A DNA stretch of 54,266 bases from Deltaproteobacteria bacterium (GCA_016930075.1 JAFGHS010000115.1:1-54266); one strand, 5' to 3'; positions 34,979 through 44,148 are shown, numbered from the stretch's first letter. Notes: generated by a model from the letters alone, not told the origin. Program-made: numbers and translations.

Positions 34979-35701
34979 ATGAAAGCAAAAATCCTCAGCA
35001 TCGTTATCGGCAACGCAGGGACCCGTTTGTCGGCAACTGTTTTGCTCATAATTTGTGTTCTCCTCCTCGTTTCCTGTTCCCCTGTTACGCGTTACTCCAT
35101 CTATATGACATCCGATCCTGTCAGGCTCGTCATGGACGCCGGCAAACAAATCAAAGACATCCCCCTGACCGTTGCATCATTCAATGACGCCCGCCCCATA
35201 GCGGATAAGGCAACAATCGGTTCGGTTGTTAAATCCGGAGAAGGTCCCATACCCGTCACATTAGCTGCCATGAAACCGTCGTCCGTCGTGACGGCGGGGG
35301 TTAAGTCCTATATGACCAGAGCGGGTTATACCATATTGAAGACTTCTCCCGCATGGGATCTCAAGGCGGATTCGATTCCCGGGGATGGGGGACAATTCGT
35401 CCTCGGCGGCAGCATCGATGAGATGGAAGTCAGTTGTGAAAAATCGGCCTGGAAAGCAAATTATAAAACAAAAGTGACCTTGAGCATTTACCTTGCGGAC
35501 GTAAAGAAGGGAGCCGTTGTTTATACGAATACGGTCAAGGGCGATTCATCTCGCCAAGATATAAGCATCACCGACAAAAATATGAGAAGACATCTGGCGG
35601 CGGAGATCAATGACGCCGTTACGGATGCCATCGCAAAGCTCATCAATCCCAAAACCATTAACCGTATCATCAGGGGTGACAGCACGGAGAAGACCCCCTA
35701 A
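34979..35701 (+). CDS. YajG-like lipoprotein
   Basis: From ATG 34979 (AAGGGAGGC 6-8 nt upstream) the protein has 240 residues with a lipoprotein signal: LSATVLLIICVLLLVSCSPV, lipobox L-V-S-C. The mature part has IPLTVASFNDARP, a repeat-like VKSYMTRAGYTILKTSPAWD and a strand-rich FVLGGSIDEMEVSCEKSAW. This resembles YajG-type lipoproteins, whose role in the envelope is unknown. It is probably outer- or inner-membrane attached in the periplasm. Confidence 0.65.
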   Translation: MKAKILSIVIGNAGTRLSATVLLIICVLLLVSCSPVTRYSIYMTSDPVRLVMDAGKQIKDIPLTVASFNDARPIADKATIGSVVKSGEGPIPVTLAAMKPSSVVTAGVKSYMTRAGYTILKTSPAWDLKADSIPGDGGQFVLGGSIDEMEVSCEKSAWKANYKTKVTLSIYLADVKKGAVVYTNTVKGDSSRQDISITDKNMRRHLAAEINDAVTDAIAKLINPKTINRIIRGDSTEKTP

Positions 35702-35740
35702 CAGCTTTTTGAGATGATGCCCCCGATTCCCCTTCCGAGA

Positions 35741-35818
35741 TATGGATATGCTCTAAAAGAGATAGCAGCCTGTTTAGAAATGCGTTACACAACAGTAAAC
35801 AAAATCGTTAAGAAGTAG
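35741..35818 (+). pseudogene. 3' remnant of a REP-associated tyrosine transposase
   Basis: Twenty-five codons and a stop read YGYALKEIAACLEMRY, then TTVNKIVKK. This is the helix-turn-helix C-terminus of RAYT (TnpA-REP) proteins, usually of the form YTLKEIADYLGIHYSTVSKIVK. Everything upstream is lost. An 109-bp palindromic repeat lies 79 bp downstream. Confidence 0.55.
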
Positions 35819-35897
35819 AAATAATCGACAAAAACTGATACTTCAAGATCTACCACCATTATTTAATAACGGGAGGGCTTCGAATTTCCGTTTTTCC

Positions 35898-36006
35898 TGT
35901 CATTGCGAGGCGCGGATCGCCGTGCCAATCTCTTATATTATCGGACGCTTATGAGATTGTTTCGCTACGCTCGCAATGGCAAAAGGGTCTTTTTTCAAAG
36001 GTCTCA
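35898..36006. repeat. Palindromic repeat, GTCATTGCGAG type
   Basis: GTCATTGCGAGGCGCGGATC and the inverted GCTACGCTCGCAATGGCA bound the element, and the end TTTCAAAGGTCTC matches the end of the copy at 20896-21028. It lies within the 372-bp stretch 35702-36073, which also holds the transposase remnant. Confidence 0.7.
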
Positions 36007-36073
36007 ACGGGAAAAAGAGTGGACGCAACCATTGTCCTGAAGTCGTCGAGAAAAATTGTTAGGGAAACAACCC

Positions 36074-37108
36074 ATGATAAAGAAAGTCTACAATAAACTA
36101 AAAGCTGACGGGATAGGAGGCTTGCTGGAGGGTATTTATCGTCTCGCTTTGCCTCACCGGCTTGAGTACTACCCACACTGCAAATCTTTTTTCCAGTCTG
36201 GGACAGGCATGGAGATTGGGGGACCGAGCAGCATTTTCGGGCGTCGGGGCTATATCCCGGTTTATTCTGTTGCCGTTAGAATCGACAATTGCAATTTTAG
36301 CAACAATACTGTCTGGGAAGGGACTGTCTGTGAAGGGGATACGTTCATTTTTAATCAGGGAAAAGCAACTGGTCGCCAGTACATTGCCGAGGCAAGCAAT
36401 TTACAATGTATGGAAGATTCTTCTTACGATTTCATTCTCTCATCCCACTGTATTGAACATTTAGCTAATCCTTTACAGGGTCTTGCCGAATGGATCCGTG
36501 TTCTCAAGCAAAATGGGCTACTTGTGCTTGTCGTGCCGCACAAAGATGGTACTTTCGATCATCGTAGACCATTAACTGCACTGGAGCACCTAATTCAAGA
36601 TTTTGAGTCTCAAACAAGCGAAAATGATATGACGCATCTGGAGGAAATCCTTAAATTTCACGATCTGACCAAAGATCCTGGAGCCGGCGATTTCCAGTCC
36701 TTTCAAGAGAGGTCAAAACGGAATAACGAAAACAGATGCCTGCATCATCATGTTTTCGATACACGCCTGGCAGTTGAGGCGGTTAATTATATGGGACTCC
36801 AAATACTCGCCGTAGAACTTTTCCGTCCATTTCACATTGTACTCATAGCAAAAAAAATAGGGCCGGATCAGACCTTGAATAACGAGAAATTCAGAGGGAT
36901 TAATGCAGCGCCGTGTTGGCTTAGTCCTTTTTCATCGGATCGAAAAAACGCCGGACCGGATCTTAAAAAATCTTATGCCCCGGCCACTGCCAATTCTTCT
37001 ATGACCAATGGTAGAACACAATCAGCAATAACAAAATATCTATACTCTTTCCGTACGATTTCTGGTATTACTTTCAACAAGTTCAACGGCATATCATTGC
37101 CCTGTTGA
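36074..37108 (+). CDS. Class I SAM-dependent methyltransferase
   Basis: This 344-residue protein has a degenerate SAM-binding region (GTGMEIGGPSSIFG at about 45-58, the family's E-I-G-G-P variant) and a conserved post-I segment MEDSSYDFILSSHCIEHLANP, followed by RVLKQNGLLVLVVPHKDGTF. Such enzymes are common in O-antigen and surface polysaccharide loci. The expected fold ends near IVLIAKK (about residue 260); the final 80 residues look unlike the family and may be read-through into foreign DNA. The gene is AT-richer than its neighbours, suggesting transfer. ATG 36074 has TTAGGGA upstream; the alternative TTG 36056 has none. Confidence 0.78.
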   Translation: MIKKVYNKLKADGIGGLLEGIYRLALPHRLEYYPHCKSFFQSGTGMEIGGPSSIFGRRGYIPVYSVAVRIDNCNFSNNTVWEGTVCEGDTFIFNQGKATGRQYIAEASNLQCMEDSSYDFILSSHCIEHLANPLQGLAEWIRVLKQNGLLVLVVPHKDGTFDHRRPLTALEHLIQDFESQTSENDMTHLEEILKFHDLTKDPGAGDFQSFQERSKRNNENRCLHHHVFDTRLAVEAVNYMGLQILAVELFRPFHIVLIAKKIGPDQTLNNEKFRGINAAPCWLSPFSSDRKNAGPDLKKSYAPATANSSMTNGRTQSAITKYLYSFRTISGITFNKFNGISLPC

Positions 37109-37196
37109 ATGAGTTGTGGCAAAGCAGACGATGGAGGATTCTGGAAATTTCGTTTTTATGTAATAAATCAATAACCCGAATTAAAGGAGGATAGCG

Positions 37197-37535
37197 ATGA
37201 AGAGAATTGCCTGTATGGTAACTGTTTTTTGCATGATAACCCTTTGGGTTGTTGCAGCAGCATCAGCTGCGGGCACCTATTCCTGTAGATGCAAGGGTAT
37301 CAAGGAGTGGGTTTTTTTGTGGTATGCGTACGGTGACTGCGGTAACGGATTCGTCGGCGGCGATAAGGGTCAGGTAACAAATAACATCGCCGAGGGTTCT
37401 CTTGGCAGCTACATTCCACCAGGCGTCAGCGGTCAGGTTATATCTGGAACCGCCTCGTGTGGGTATTATCCTGATTCGGGCTGGAACTGCGGCAAAATGG
37501 CCGGTGGGACTCCACCTAATTGCATTTACGATTAG
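37197..37535 (+). CDS. Small secreted cysteine-rich protein, unknown function
   Basis: This 112-residue product has a clear Sec signal peptide (MKRIACMVTVFCMITLWVVA, cleavage near ASAAG) and a very good ribosome binding site (AAAGGAGG). The mature 85 or so residues contain six Cys (in YSCRCKG, GDCGNG, ASCGYY, WNCGK, NCIYD) and are rich in Gly, Tyr and Trp, so disulfide bonding in the periplasm or outside the cell is likely. I recognise no family. The GNGFVGGDKGQ turn and even Cys number suggest a compact secreted domain. The region 37536-37781 after it shows nothing I can support. Confidence 0.6.
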   Translation: MKRIACMVTVFCMITLWVVAAASAAGTYSCRCKGIKEWVFLWYAYGDCGNGFVGGDKGQVTNNIAEGSLGSYIPPGVSGQVISGTASCGYYPDSGWNCGKMAGGTPPNCIYD

Positions 37536-37781
37536 CCCCCTTGATATAAATAATATCATCGACTCTACGCCAGCATTAACATGACATGCGCTTAAGAGAT
37601 ACGCGGATACAGGGGAAATACATCAGCACGACAAGCAATACGTGAAGAGCATTTCAAGAACAAAACCGTCTCGGGCGATTTGCTACCGTTCAAGAAAAGT
37701 TGCGCGAAAACAGCAGGCGCGGCCGCAAAAAATACAGGCTGCCGACGCCATCCGGCATGCCGTCAATGCATCCGTTCAGCA

Positions 37782-40028
37782 TCACCTGCCGACCCGGCCC
37801 AGGCCGGTGAGGCTGATGCTGAACATAAACGTTCGGTCATTATAGCTTTCGGAATAGCCCAGCGTAATGCCCCAGCATTGTTTGTGGTAGGCAAGGCCGT
37901 AGGTGCTTTCCAGCGTCCGGTTGTCGAGTTCGTTACGTCTTAATATATATTGCGCATCCAATGATCTGGTCAGGACGGCCTTCAGGCTGAAATCGATTTC
38001 TTTGACAAAGTTTTGCTCGTAATGATAGCCGATGGATGCGGAATCGCCCCGCCCATCCTTCAAAAAGACGTCGTAATTCCGGCGAATCCAGTCTCCCGAA
38101 TAGACGTTTAATGTGTCTCGCAGCATGAAGGAAAAGTAGGGCGCCGGGTTCAAATCAACTTCCATTTCAACCAAGCCGAAAGGTCTTTTAGCGTCTGCCG
38201 GATGGATTTTGTCCCTTCTCGATTCCCTGATGTCAAAGACCTGCGCAAGTTTCACGCGGGCAAATTCCCGGTAACCGACTTTTCCATCCTTATCTTTGAG
38301 TCGGGCGGTGAAGGTGTTGGTCACTCCGTAGCTCAAAGCGTTTTCCCCATAGACGGCGGCGACATAGTCCGGCAGACGGGCCTGATCGACATCGGTGATA
38401 TAGGCATAAGACGCCTCCGGCTTGACGGTGTGTTTGATCCTGTCAATCGTCGTGCCGCCTACGTCATAAATCCTGGAGAGTTCCGTGGCAAGACCGATGC
38501 CGGCGGTAAACAAATTCCTTTCATCACGGCGGCCGTCATCATTTGCCGCTTCATGGTCTTCCCGCTGCCAGAATGTCCCTTTCCAGCCCACTTCCGGCGT
38601 CAACCGCAAATACCGGCCCAGAAAAAGGGGGGCTGAAAAAACCGGCTGGAGATCATAAAGATGCCCCTTTTGACCTTGCGACCGATAATAATAGTCATAG
38701 GAGGCGTTCATTTCCCAATGGAGCGGCGTGCCGAAGACGGGCTGCCTCACGCCCGTGAACGTCAGTTCCGGATAGGTTTGCAGGGTGGCGCTGTTTGAAG
38801 ACTTGGTAAAATCGTCGGTATAGCGGCCAAGCAGGGTCAGGTTGTATAAATCCCATCCCTTATAGATGCGGGCGCCGGACGAAAGAGACCCCAGGGCTTC
38901 ATTGCCGAGAAAAGATACCTTCCTGAAGCGCCGGTCATCGCTTTGCGCATGATGTTCGATATAATAATTATGGGATGAAAAATCCCTGAAATACCAGCTA
39001 TCGGAAACTTTGGCGATGTCGGCCCTTGCATAAAACGTCGGATCGAACCGGGTCTCGTGGTTCCAGTAATAGCTCCACCGTTTCTGCCCCGATTGCCAGT
39101 TTCTTGTCACGCCGCCGCCCGCATCTTCCACGGCCTGTTTCTGATCATACAGGAAGTCGCCATACAAGGTGCCGAAGGTGTCTTTGCCTGCGACATACCG
39201 GAATTCCACGCCTTCCATGAATCCGCGTTTTTCCATGTAACGCTGATAAAACGTGGCGTCCGTGCTTTTTGAAATGGCCCAGAAAAAGGGAACTTCAATA
39301 TCGAGGCCGTGTTTATCGCGGGAATAGGCCATGCGGGGCAGGAGCAGACCCGTTTGACGGGTCGTTTTGGCCGGAAACGGGAGGCAGGGAATATAAAGGA
39401 CCGGGACATCCCTGACGAGAAAACGGCCGTGTTTCAAGATGCCGTAGCCGTCAATCGTAACGTTGAGTTCACGGCCAACCAAACGCCAGTCCGGCGCATC
39501 GCCGTCGCAGGTGGTCGCCGATGCGTCCTTGATATGATAGGTTGCCTCGCCTTTCTTTTCGATTTGCCCCCCCTTCAAATAGAAGTGGTTTTTAACTGCA
39601 AACATCCGGCCTTCATAGACGACGCCGGTCCTGGAGACCGTATTAAAAATGACTTTATCCCCCTCAAGGGTGTCGCTGTCGCTTTTCAGAACCACATGAC
39701 CTTCGGCCTCGGCAATATTCGTCTCCTTGTTCAGCATGACGGAATCGGCAGCCAGAGTCCCGCCGTCGTAAGAGATCAGGACCTTCCCTTTGGCGTGATA
39801 AACATCCGTGTCCCGATCATAGGCGATGCTGTCCGCCTCAATGTTGACGGGTCCCCTGGACACATCCTCGGCCCATAGAGGCATGCAGAAGGCGGAGATG
39901 AATATGAAAACCGCGAAAAAAACAAAACGGGGGGGCAGATAAAAATTTATTAGACGTTGTGCCGATCCGCGCAGAAGCGCATGAGCGGCAGCGGAAAGAT
40001 GGATCTGATGTGGAAACCGTATATTCAT
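37782..40028 (-). CDS. lptD: LPS-assembly protein LptD
   Basis: This 748-residue outer-membrane protein has a signal peptide (FVFFAVFIFISAFCMPLWA), an N-terminal OstA/LptA-like jellyroll (VNIEADSIAYDRDTDVYHAK through about residue 200), and a C-terminal beta-barrel with alternating aromatic strands ending in FMFSISLTGLGRVGR. LptD with LptE inserts LPS into the outer leaflet. LRDTLNVYSGDW and EMEVDLNPAPYFSF are typical barrel strands. The start at 40028 has AGGA 12 nt upstream, inside an 18-bp repeat also found at 52891-52908. folC lies upstream on the same strand, a known neighbour. Confidence 0.93.
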   Translation of the reverse strand: MNIRFPHQIHLSAAAHALLRGSAQRLINFYLPPRFVFFAVFIFISAFCMPLWAEDVSRGPVNIEADSIAYDRDTDVYHAKGKVLISYDGGTLAADSVMLNKETNIAEAEGHVVLKSDSDTLEGDKVIFNTVSRTGVVYEGRMFAVKNHFYLKGGQIEKKGEATYHIKDASATTCDGDAPDWRLVGRELNVTIDGYGILKHGRFLVRDVPVLYIPCLPFPAKTTRQTGLLLPRMAYSRDKHGLDIEVPFFWAISKSTDATFYQRYMEKRGFMEGVEFRYVAGKDTFGTLYGDFLYDQKQAVEDAGGGVTRNWQSGQKRWSYYWNHETRFDPTFYARADIAKVSDSWYFRDFSSHNYYIEHHAQSDDRRFRKVSFLGNEALGSLSSGARIYKGWDLYNLTLLGRYTDDFTKSSNSATLQTYPELTFTGVRQPVFGTPLHWEMNASYDYYYRSQGQKGHLYDLQPVFSAPLFLGRYLRLTPEVGWKGTFWQREDHEAANDDGRRDERNLFTAGIGLATELSRIYDVGGTTIDRIKHTVKPEASYAYITDVDQARLPDYVAAVYGENALSYGVTNTFTARLKDKDGKVGYREFARVKLAQVFDIRESRRDKIHPADAKRPFGLVEMEVDLNPAPYFSFMLRDTLNVYSGDWIRRNYDVFLKDGRGDSASIGYHYEQNFVKEIDFSLKAVLTRSLDAQYILRRNELDNRTLESTYGLAYHKQCWGITLGYSESYNDRTFMFSISLTGLGRVGR

Positions 40029-40042
40029 TTTTATATTAATTC

Positions 40043-40151
40043 CTATGACCCTGTGGGACACCAAGGGTCATGTAAATTCCCACGTCATTCCGGCGAAAGC
40101 CGGAATCCAGGAAGAATAACTGGATCCCGGATCAGGTTCCGGGATGACAGG
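40043..40151. repeat. Palindromic repeat with 18-bp shared flank
   Basis: CTATGACCCTGTGGGACA (40043-40060) is an exact reverse complement of 52891-52908. It is followed by GTCATTCCGGCGAAAGCCGG AATCC and the inverted GGATCCCGGATCAGG..CCGGGATGAC. The element occupies the whole lptD-folC gap and includes the lptD ribosome binding site. Confidence 0.75.
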
Positions 40152-40156
40152 AAGGT

Positions 40157-41422
40157 TTATTTTCGTAGTAGCGGCAAATCCCTCTTCACACCACCGACGA
40201 GATAAAGGGAGCCGGTGACGCAAATGAGATCGTTTGCAGACGCCATGTCGAGGGCTTTCTTTAAGGCATCGATGGGTTTTTCGACGGCCTGGGCTGTTTT
40301 CTTGTATCGGCGCGCAATGGGCAGCAAATCGGCAGGCGGGAGCGACCTTTCCGACTCGGCATATGTGATGATCAGTCGATCCGCATGAGCCGCAAGCTTT
40401 TTAATCATGGCTTCATAATCCTTATCACGAAAGACGCCGAAGACGATAATCAGTTTTTTATAGGAAAAGCAGGTTTTTAATGTTCGGCAAAGGACATTTA
40501 CGCCAGCGGGATTATGGGCGACGTCGAGAAGGACCGTCGGCGCCTGCCGGACAATCTCCATCCGCCCCGGCCAGCGGGCGTTTTTTATTCCCCTGATCAG
40601 CGCATCGTCGTCAACGGTAAAACCGCGTTTGCGCATCAATTCAATGACGCCGATAGCGCAGGCGGCGTTTTCTGTCTGATGTTTCCCCACAAGCGATGTC
40701 TGCATGCGGACATAACGCGTGCCGATGCCGCGATAGGAAAATGAACCGTCTTTGTGCAGGATTGTTTTTATATCTTTACCGATCCGGTAGAGGGAGGCCT
40801 TTTTTTCTTTACAAATATCGGAAAGGACCTGGATGACCTTCTTTTGTCCGGCCGCCGTGATGCAGATGCCGCCTTTTTTAATGATGCCGCCCTTTTCCCA
40901 GGCAATCTTCGCGAGGGTGTTTCCCAGATATTGCGTATGTTCAAGGGCGATATTCGAGACGACGGATACGGCTGCATTCGCGCAGTTTGTCGCGTCGAGG
41001 CGGCCGCCCATCCCGACTTCGAGAACGGCGATATCGATTTTTTCTTTTGCAAAATACAGGAAAGCCGCGGCGGTGAGGAATTCAAAGTACGTCACATCTT
41101 CGGTTTTCTTCTTTTTGACTTCCTCAATGCAGGCGGCAAATGCCTTTTGGGAAATCATGCGGCCGTTGATCATGATTCGTTCTCTGACATCGACCAGATG
41201 GGGCGACGTATAGAGGCCGCAGTGATATCCGGCGGCGGAAAATGCCGAGGCCGTCATTGCGCAGATGGAGCCTTTTCCATTGGTGCCGGCAACAAGGATG
41301 GAGGCATACCTGTCCTGAGGATTGTCCAGCCTTTCGAGAAGATGAACGACCGGCGCAAGCCCCAGGCGTATGCCCATTTTTTCCAGGCCGGCCAAATAAT
41401 GAAGTGATTCTTGATAGGTCAT
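40157..41422 (-). CDS. folC: Folylpolyglutamate synthase / dihydrofolate synthase
   Basis: This 421-residue Mur-ligase-type enzyme adds glutamate to folates and, in many bacteria, to dihydropteroate. The ATP loop is SILVAGTNGKGSICAMTAS (about 42-60), followed by GLYTSPHLVDVRERIMINGR, a DHTQ-equivalent IALEHTQYLGNTLAKIAWEKGGI, and VLLDVAHNPAGVNVL in the C-terminal domain. The end ICVTGSLYLVGGVKRDL is typical. The start ATG of 41422 lacks a strong ribosome binding site. The EF-Tu-domain gene lies 44 bp upstream on the same strand and lptD downstream. Confidence 0.95.
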   Translation of the reverse strand: MTYQESLHYLAGLEKMGIRLGLAPVVHLLERLDNPQDRYASILVAGTNGKGSICAMTASAFSAAGYHCGLYTSPHLVDVRERIMINGRMISQKAFAACIEEVKKKKTEDVTYFEFLTAAAFLYFAKEKIDIAVLEVGMGGRLDATNCANAAVSVVSNIALEHTQYLGNTLAKIAWEKGGIIKKGGICITAAGQKKVIQVLSDICKEKKASLYRIGKDIKTILHKDGSFSYRGIGTRYVRMQTSLVGKHQTENAACAIGVIELMRKRGFTVDDDALIRGIKNARWPGRMEIVRQAPTVLLDVAHNPAGVNVLCRTLKTCFSYKKLIIVFGVFRDKDYEAMIKKLAAHADRLIITYAESERSLPPADLLPIARRYKKTAQAVEKPIDALKKALDMASANDLICVTGSLYLVGGVKRDLPLLRK

Positions 41423-41466
41423 TTAGTCATGATCATGCGTCGCGGCATCGTCCATCCCCGTCCATG

Positions 41467-41727
41467 TCAATCGGGAATGACGACAAAAACCTCGTCACCT
41501 TCCCGGACGCGATCGGAAACCTTGACGCCGACAAAATCGCCGGGCACGGCCTTTTCGACCTTTTGATTGTTGACTTCGATGGACGCGATGGTGTCCGTAA
41601 AATCGGTGGTATGACCGACAAATTTCACGGTGTCTCCCACTTTTAATTCATTATCCGTCACCTTGACGGCTGCGACACTGGGTTTCGCAAAAAACTTCAT
41701 CACTTCTCCGACTTTCTTCTCAGACAT
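41467..41727 (-). CDS. Small EF-Tu domain 2-like protein
   Basis: This 86-residue protein is a lone beta-barrel: VGEVMKFFAKPSVAAVKV, GDTVKFVGHTTDFTDTIASI, GDFVGVKVSDRVREGDEVFVV. The spacing follows domain 2 of translation GTPases and the C-terminal module of U32 peptidases, so it is usually annotated translation elongation factor-like. No GTPase domain is present. AAGGAGG is 7 nt before ATG 41727, preferred over TTG 41733. Function unknown; its conserved neighbour folC is 44 bp downstream. Confidence 0.75.
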   Translation of the reverse strand: MSEKKVGEVMKFFAKPSVAAVKVTDNELKVGDTVKFVGHTTDFTDTIASIEVNNQKVEKAVPGDFVGVKVSDRVREGDEVFVVIPD

Positions 41728-41834
41728 GATCAAACCTCCTTACGGTATCCATGGATTTATAAATGGAAACGTGCAAGAAATCATTAGACATTCTAATATT
41801 ATATTTTGGCTGAAAAAAAAAGAAGAAATTTGGT

Positions 41835-42674
41835 TTATCCTTCCTTCGTCACCATCTTCGCTGATTTGAAAAAAATCCAGGACACGGAAATGCCGCTCAT
41901 GACGGAATATTTTGTTTTGACCAGAGGGCTGTCTTCAAAGGCGGCGCCGTGAAGGAAATCCATGCTGACAAATGCATTGACGATGAATGATTTGATGCTT
42001 TTATTTAATCCGATCGTGAAGCTCGAACCGCCGTACCCGCCGCCGGCGGCATAAGGAGGACGCGCGCGCCCGGCATAAGCGGGCTCCACGGCATAATAAT
42101 AACCGTGATAGTTCCCGTCGGCAAACATGGGTCCCGCCGAGATGCCCAGATTCAAACCCGTACGGGGAATGAAATCTGCTTTTTGAAAAGTCAGTCTCGG
42201 ACCGAATACCCAACCTTCATGATGGATGGATGAAAAATCCGTCGAAAAGACGGCCCGCACCGGCAGTGAAAACGTTAACTTGTACTGCGCCTGCCGGTCT
42301 TCCAGGAGTGTGATATTTAAAGAGGGACCCACCTCAAACATGGGGTCCAGATCGGGCATGCCGCTGCGGGCAGAATTATGATCGCTGTTTACCGGTGCGG
42401 CGCCAAAAAAGCTGACATCGACCAGCAGGCGGTCCGTTTTGAAAATGCGCCCGGAAATGCGCTCCCGCTCGACTCTTAAAATATCGCCGCGGTAAATGAA
42501 GTACGGATACGGCAGGGCATAAAACCTGTTTTCATCAGCCCCCCGGTAATCGGGCATCTGGAGCAGTGCGAGTCCCACACCGGCTTCCCAGAGAGGCTTT
42601 TCCTCACACAGGGCGTTTTCCGGCAACAAAAAACACAGGAGCATGAAAGCCGCTAAGGCAAGACGAATTCGCAT
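41835..42674 (-). CDS. MipA/OmpV-family outer-membrane protein
   Basis: This 279-residue protein has a signal peptide (LALAAFMLLCFLLPENALC) and the MipA motif GVGLALLQMPDYRGADENRF followed by YALPYPYFIYRGDILRVER, which is the pore-domain start. Alternating beta-strands run to the C-terminus with a Tyr/Gly-rich loop (YHGYYYAVEPAYAGRARPPY). Members form small barrels tied to peptidoglycan enzymes or inducible porins. It lies 22 bp downstream of the B12 radical SAM gene on the same strand, so both are probably co-transcribed. Confidence 0.88.
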   Translation of the reverse strand: MRIRLALAAFMLLCFLLPENALCEEKPLWEAGVGLALLQMPDYRGADENRFYALPYPYFIYRGDILRVERERISGRIFKTDRLLVDVSFFGAAPVNSDHNSARSGMPDLDPMFEVGPSLNITLLEDRQAQYKLTFSLPVRAVFSTDFSSIHHEGWVFGPRLTFQKADFIPRTGLNLGISAGPMFADGNYHGYYYAVEPAYAGRARPPYAAGGGYGGSSFTIGLNKSIKSFIVNAFVSMDFLHGAAFEDSPLVKTKYSVMSGISVSWIFFKSAKMVTKEG

Positions 42675-42696
42675 AAAGCCCCCTCCCCTTTAAAGG

Positions 42697-44136
42697 CTAA
42701 TGTCCGGGTTCGAACCGGCGTTTTGCCGCCCAGAAGGACGGCGCATGACGAATCAAATGCAAAAGGCTGTGGCGATGCTGCCAGATGCGGCGCCGAAATT
42801 TTTTACGCCATGCCGGGTCGGAATAAAAGCGTTTCACATGTTCGTTGTAAAGCTGATCCAGTCTTTCTTTTGACGGTATCTCTTTGGGGATGAAAACAAA
42901 ATTGAGACAGTTCATGAGCCGCCAGTCTTCCTTAAACTCCCCCTCTTCCCTGATCGTTGACCAGAGCGGCGCCCCGGGGAAGGGGGTGAACTTGGACATA
43001 TTCATATCGTCCAATCCCAGGGAAATGATAAAATCGGATGTCCGCCTGACCGATTCTTCCGTTTCGCCCGGCAAGCCCATCATGAACAGCCCTTTTACCC
43101 GCAGCCCGGCGGCTTGTATGCGCCTCACCGTGTCGCTCACCTCCTCAAGGGATACGCCCGACTTGTGCCGCGCCAGCATGTCGGGATCCGCCGATTCGAT
43201 GCCCACGGAAACCATGAGACAACCGGCTTCTTTGAGCGTTTTCAGCAAGTCATCATCCGCATACCCCACCCGCACCGCACAGTTGAAATGAATCCCCAGG
43301 GGCCGGCGGGTGAGCTTTTCGCAAAGCGCCATGACGCGCTTGCGGTTTGTCGTGAACAGGTCGTCGTAAATATTAATATGCCGCACACCGAATTTTGTTC
43401 TTAAGTGCTTCATGTGCTCGTAAATATAATCCGCCGAGTTGTAGCGGAATCCCTTTTTAAAGACGGAGCGATCGCAATAAGAACATTGATAAACGCAGCC
43501 CCGCGACGTAATCATCGTCGCCCCGGGCGTCTGGATGTAGCTGAACAAGGGCAGGTGGTAATGACGGGGAAAGCCCGGGAGCTTTTCGTAAGCCGGAAAC
43601 GGAAGGGAGTCCAGATCGGCGATATGGGGGCGCGGCGGATTTATGACCACCCCGGAATCCTGACGCCATATCAACCCCTGGATGTCCGCGGGCGCCAGAC
43701 CATCCGCCAGCTCCGCCATGGTGATCTCGCCTTCACCGGCGCACAGGAAGTCAAAGGCAGGGTAATCGCTGAGCAGCTCGCCCGTAAGAGCGGAGACATG
43801 CACGCCTCCGCAAACCGTTTGAATGCGCCCGGCCTGTTCCTTGATGCTTTGCGCCATTTCCGCGGCATCGGGAAACGAAGAGGTCGTAGCCGAAAATCCA
43901 ACGACCTCAGGTTCGTCATGCAAAATTGTTTTTATCAGTTCACGGGAATCGGCGGGAACGCCCGGACCGAGGCCGTCATAAACACGGACATCATGTCCCC
44001 GCTCCGAAAGATAGGCGGCAATGGAAAGCAGCCCCTGCGGAACCATGCGGTTGGCCACATCCGTCACATCACGATAACCGGGAAACCAGTTAAACCCCCG
44101 TGGGTGGACCAGGGCTATGCGTTTTTTTTGTGTCAT
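42697..44136 (-). CDS. B12-binding-domain radical SAM protein
   Basis: This 479-residue protein begins RIALVHPRGFNWFPGYRDVT and carries the cobalamin-type N-domain (VVGFSATTSSFPDAAEMA, CAGEGEITMAELADGL), the cluster motif C214-VYQ-C218-SY-C221 and SVGIESADPDMLARHKSGVS in the barrel. It belongs to the class often acting on lipids, hopanoids or secondary metabolites, but the substrate is not known. It differs from the one at 25192 in length and C-terminus. The next gene on the strand encodes a MipA-type outer-membrane protein, a pairing that could mean envelope lipid modification (inference). Confidence 0.9.
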   Translation of the reverse strand: MTQKKRIALVHPRGFNWFPGYRDVTDVANRMVPQGLLSIAAYLSERGHDVRVYDGLGPGVPADSRELIKTILHDEPEVVGFSATTSSFPDAAEMAQSIKEQAGRIQTVCGGVHVSALTGELLSDYPAFDFLCAGEGEITMAELADGLAPADIQGLIWRQDSGVVINPPRPHIADLDSLPFPAYEKLPGFPRHYHLPLFSYIQTPGATMITSRGCVYQCSYCDRSVFKKGFRYNSADYIYEHMKHLRTKFGVRHINIYDDLFTTNRKRVMALCEKLTRRPLGIHFNCAVRVGYADDDLLKTLKEAGCLMVSVGIESADPDMLARHKSGVSLEEVSDTVRRIQAAGLRVKGLFMMGLPGETEESVRRTSDFIISLGLDDMNMSKFTPFPGAPLWSTIREEGEFKEDWRLMNCLNFVFIPKEIPSKERLDQLYNEHVKRFYSDPAWRKKFRRRIWQHRHSLLHLIRHAPSFWAAKRRFEPGH

Positions 44137-44148
44137 AACTCAAGGTTG

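Noticed and set aside
37642-37845. 67-codon plus-strand ORF after the Cys-rich gene
   Set aside because: No ribosome binding site, Arg/Gln-rich, and it overlaps the lptD 3' end.
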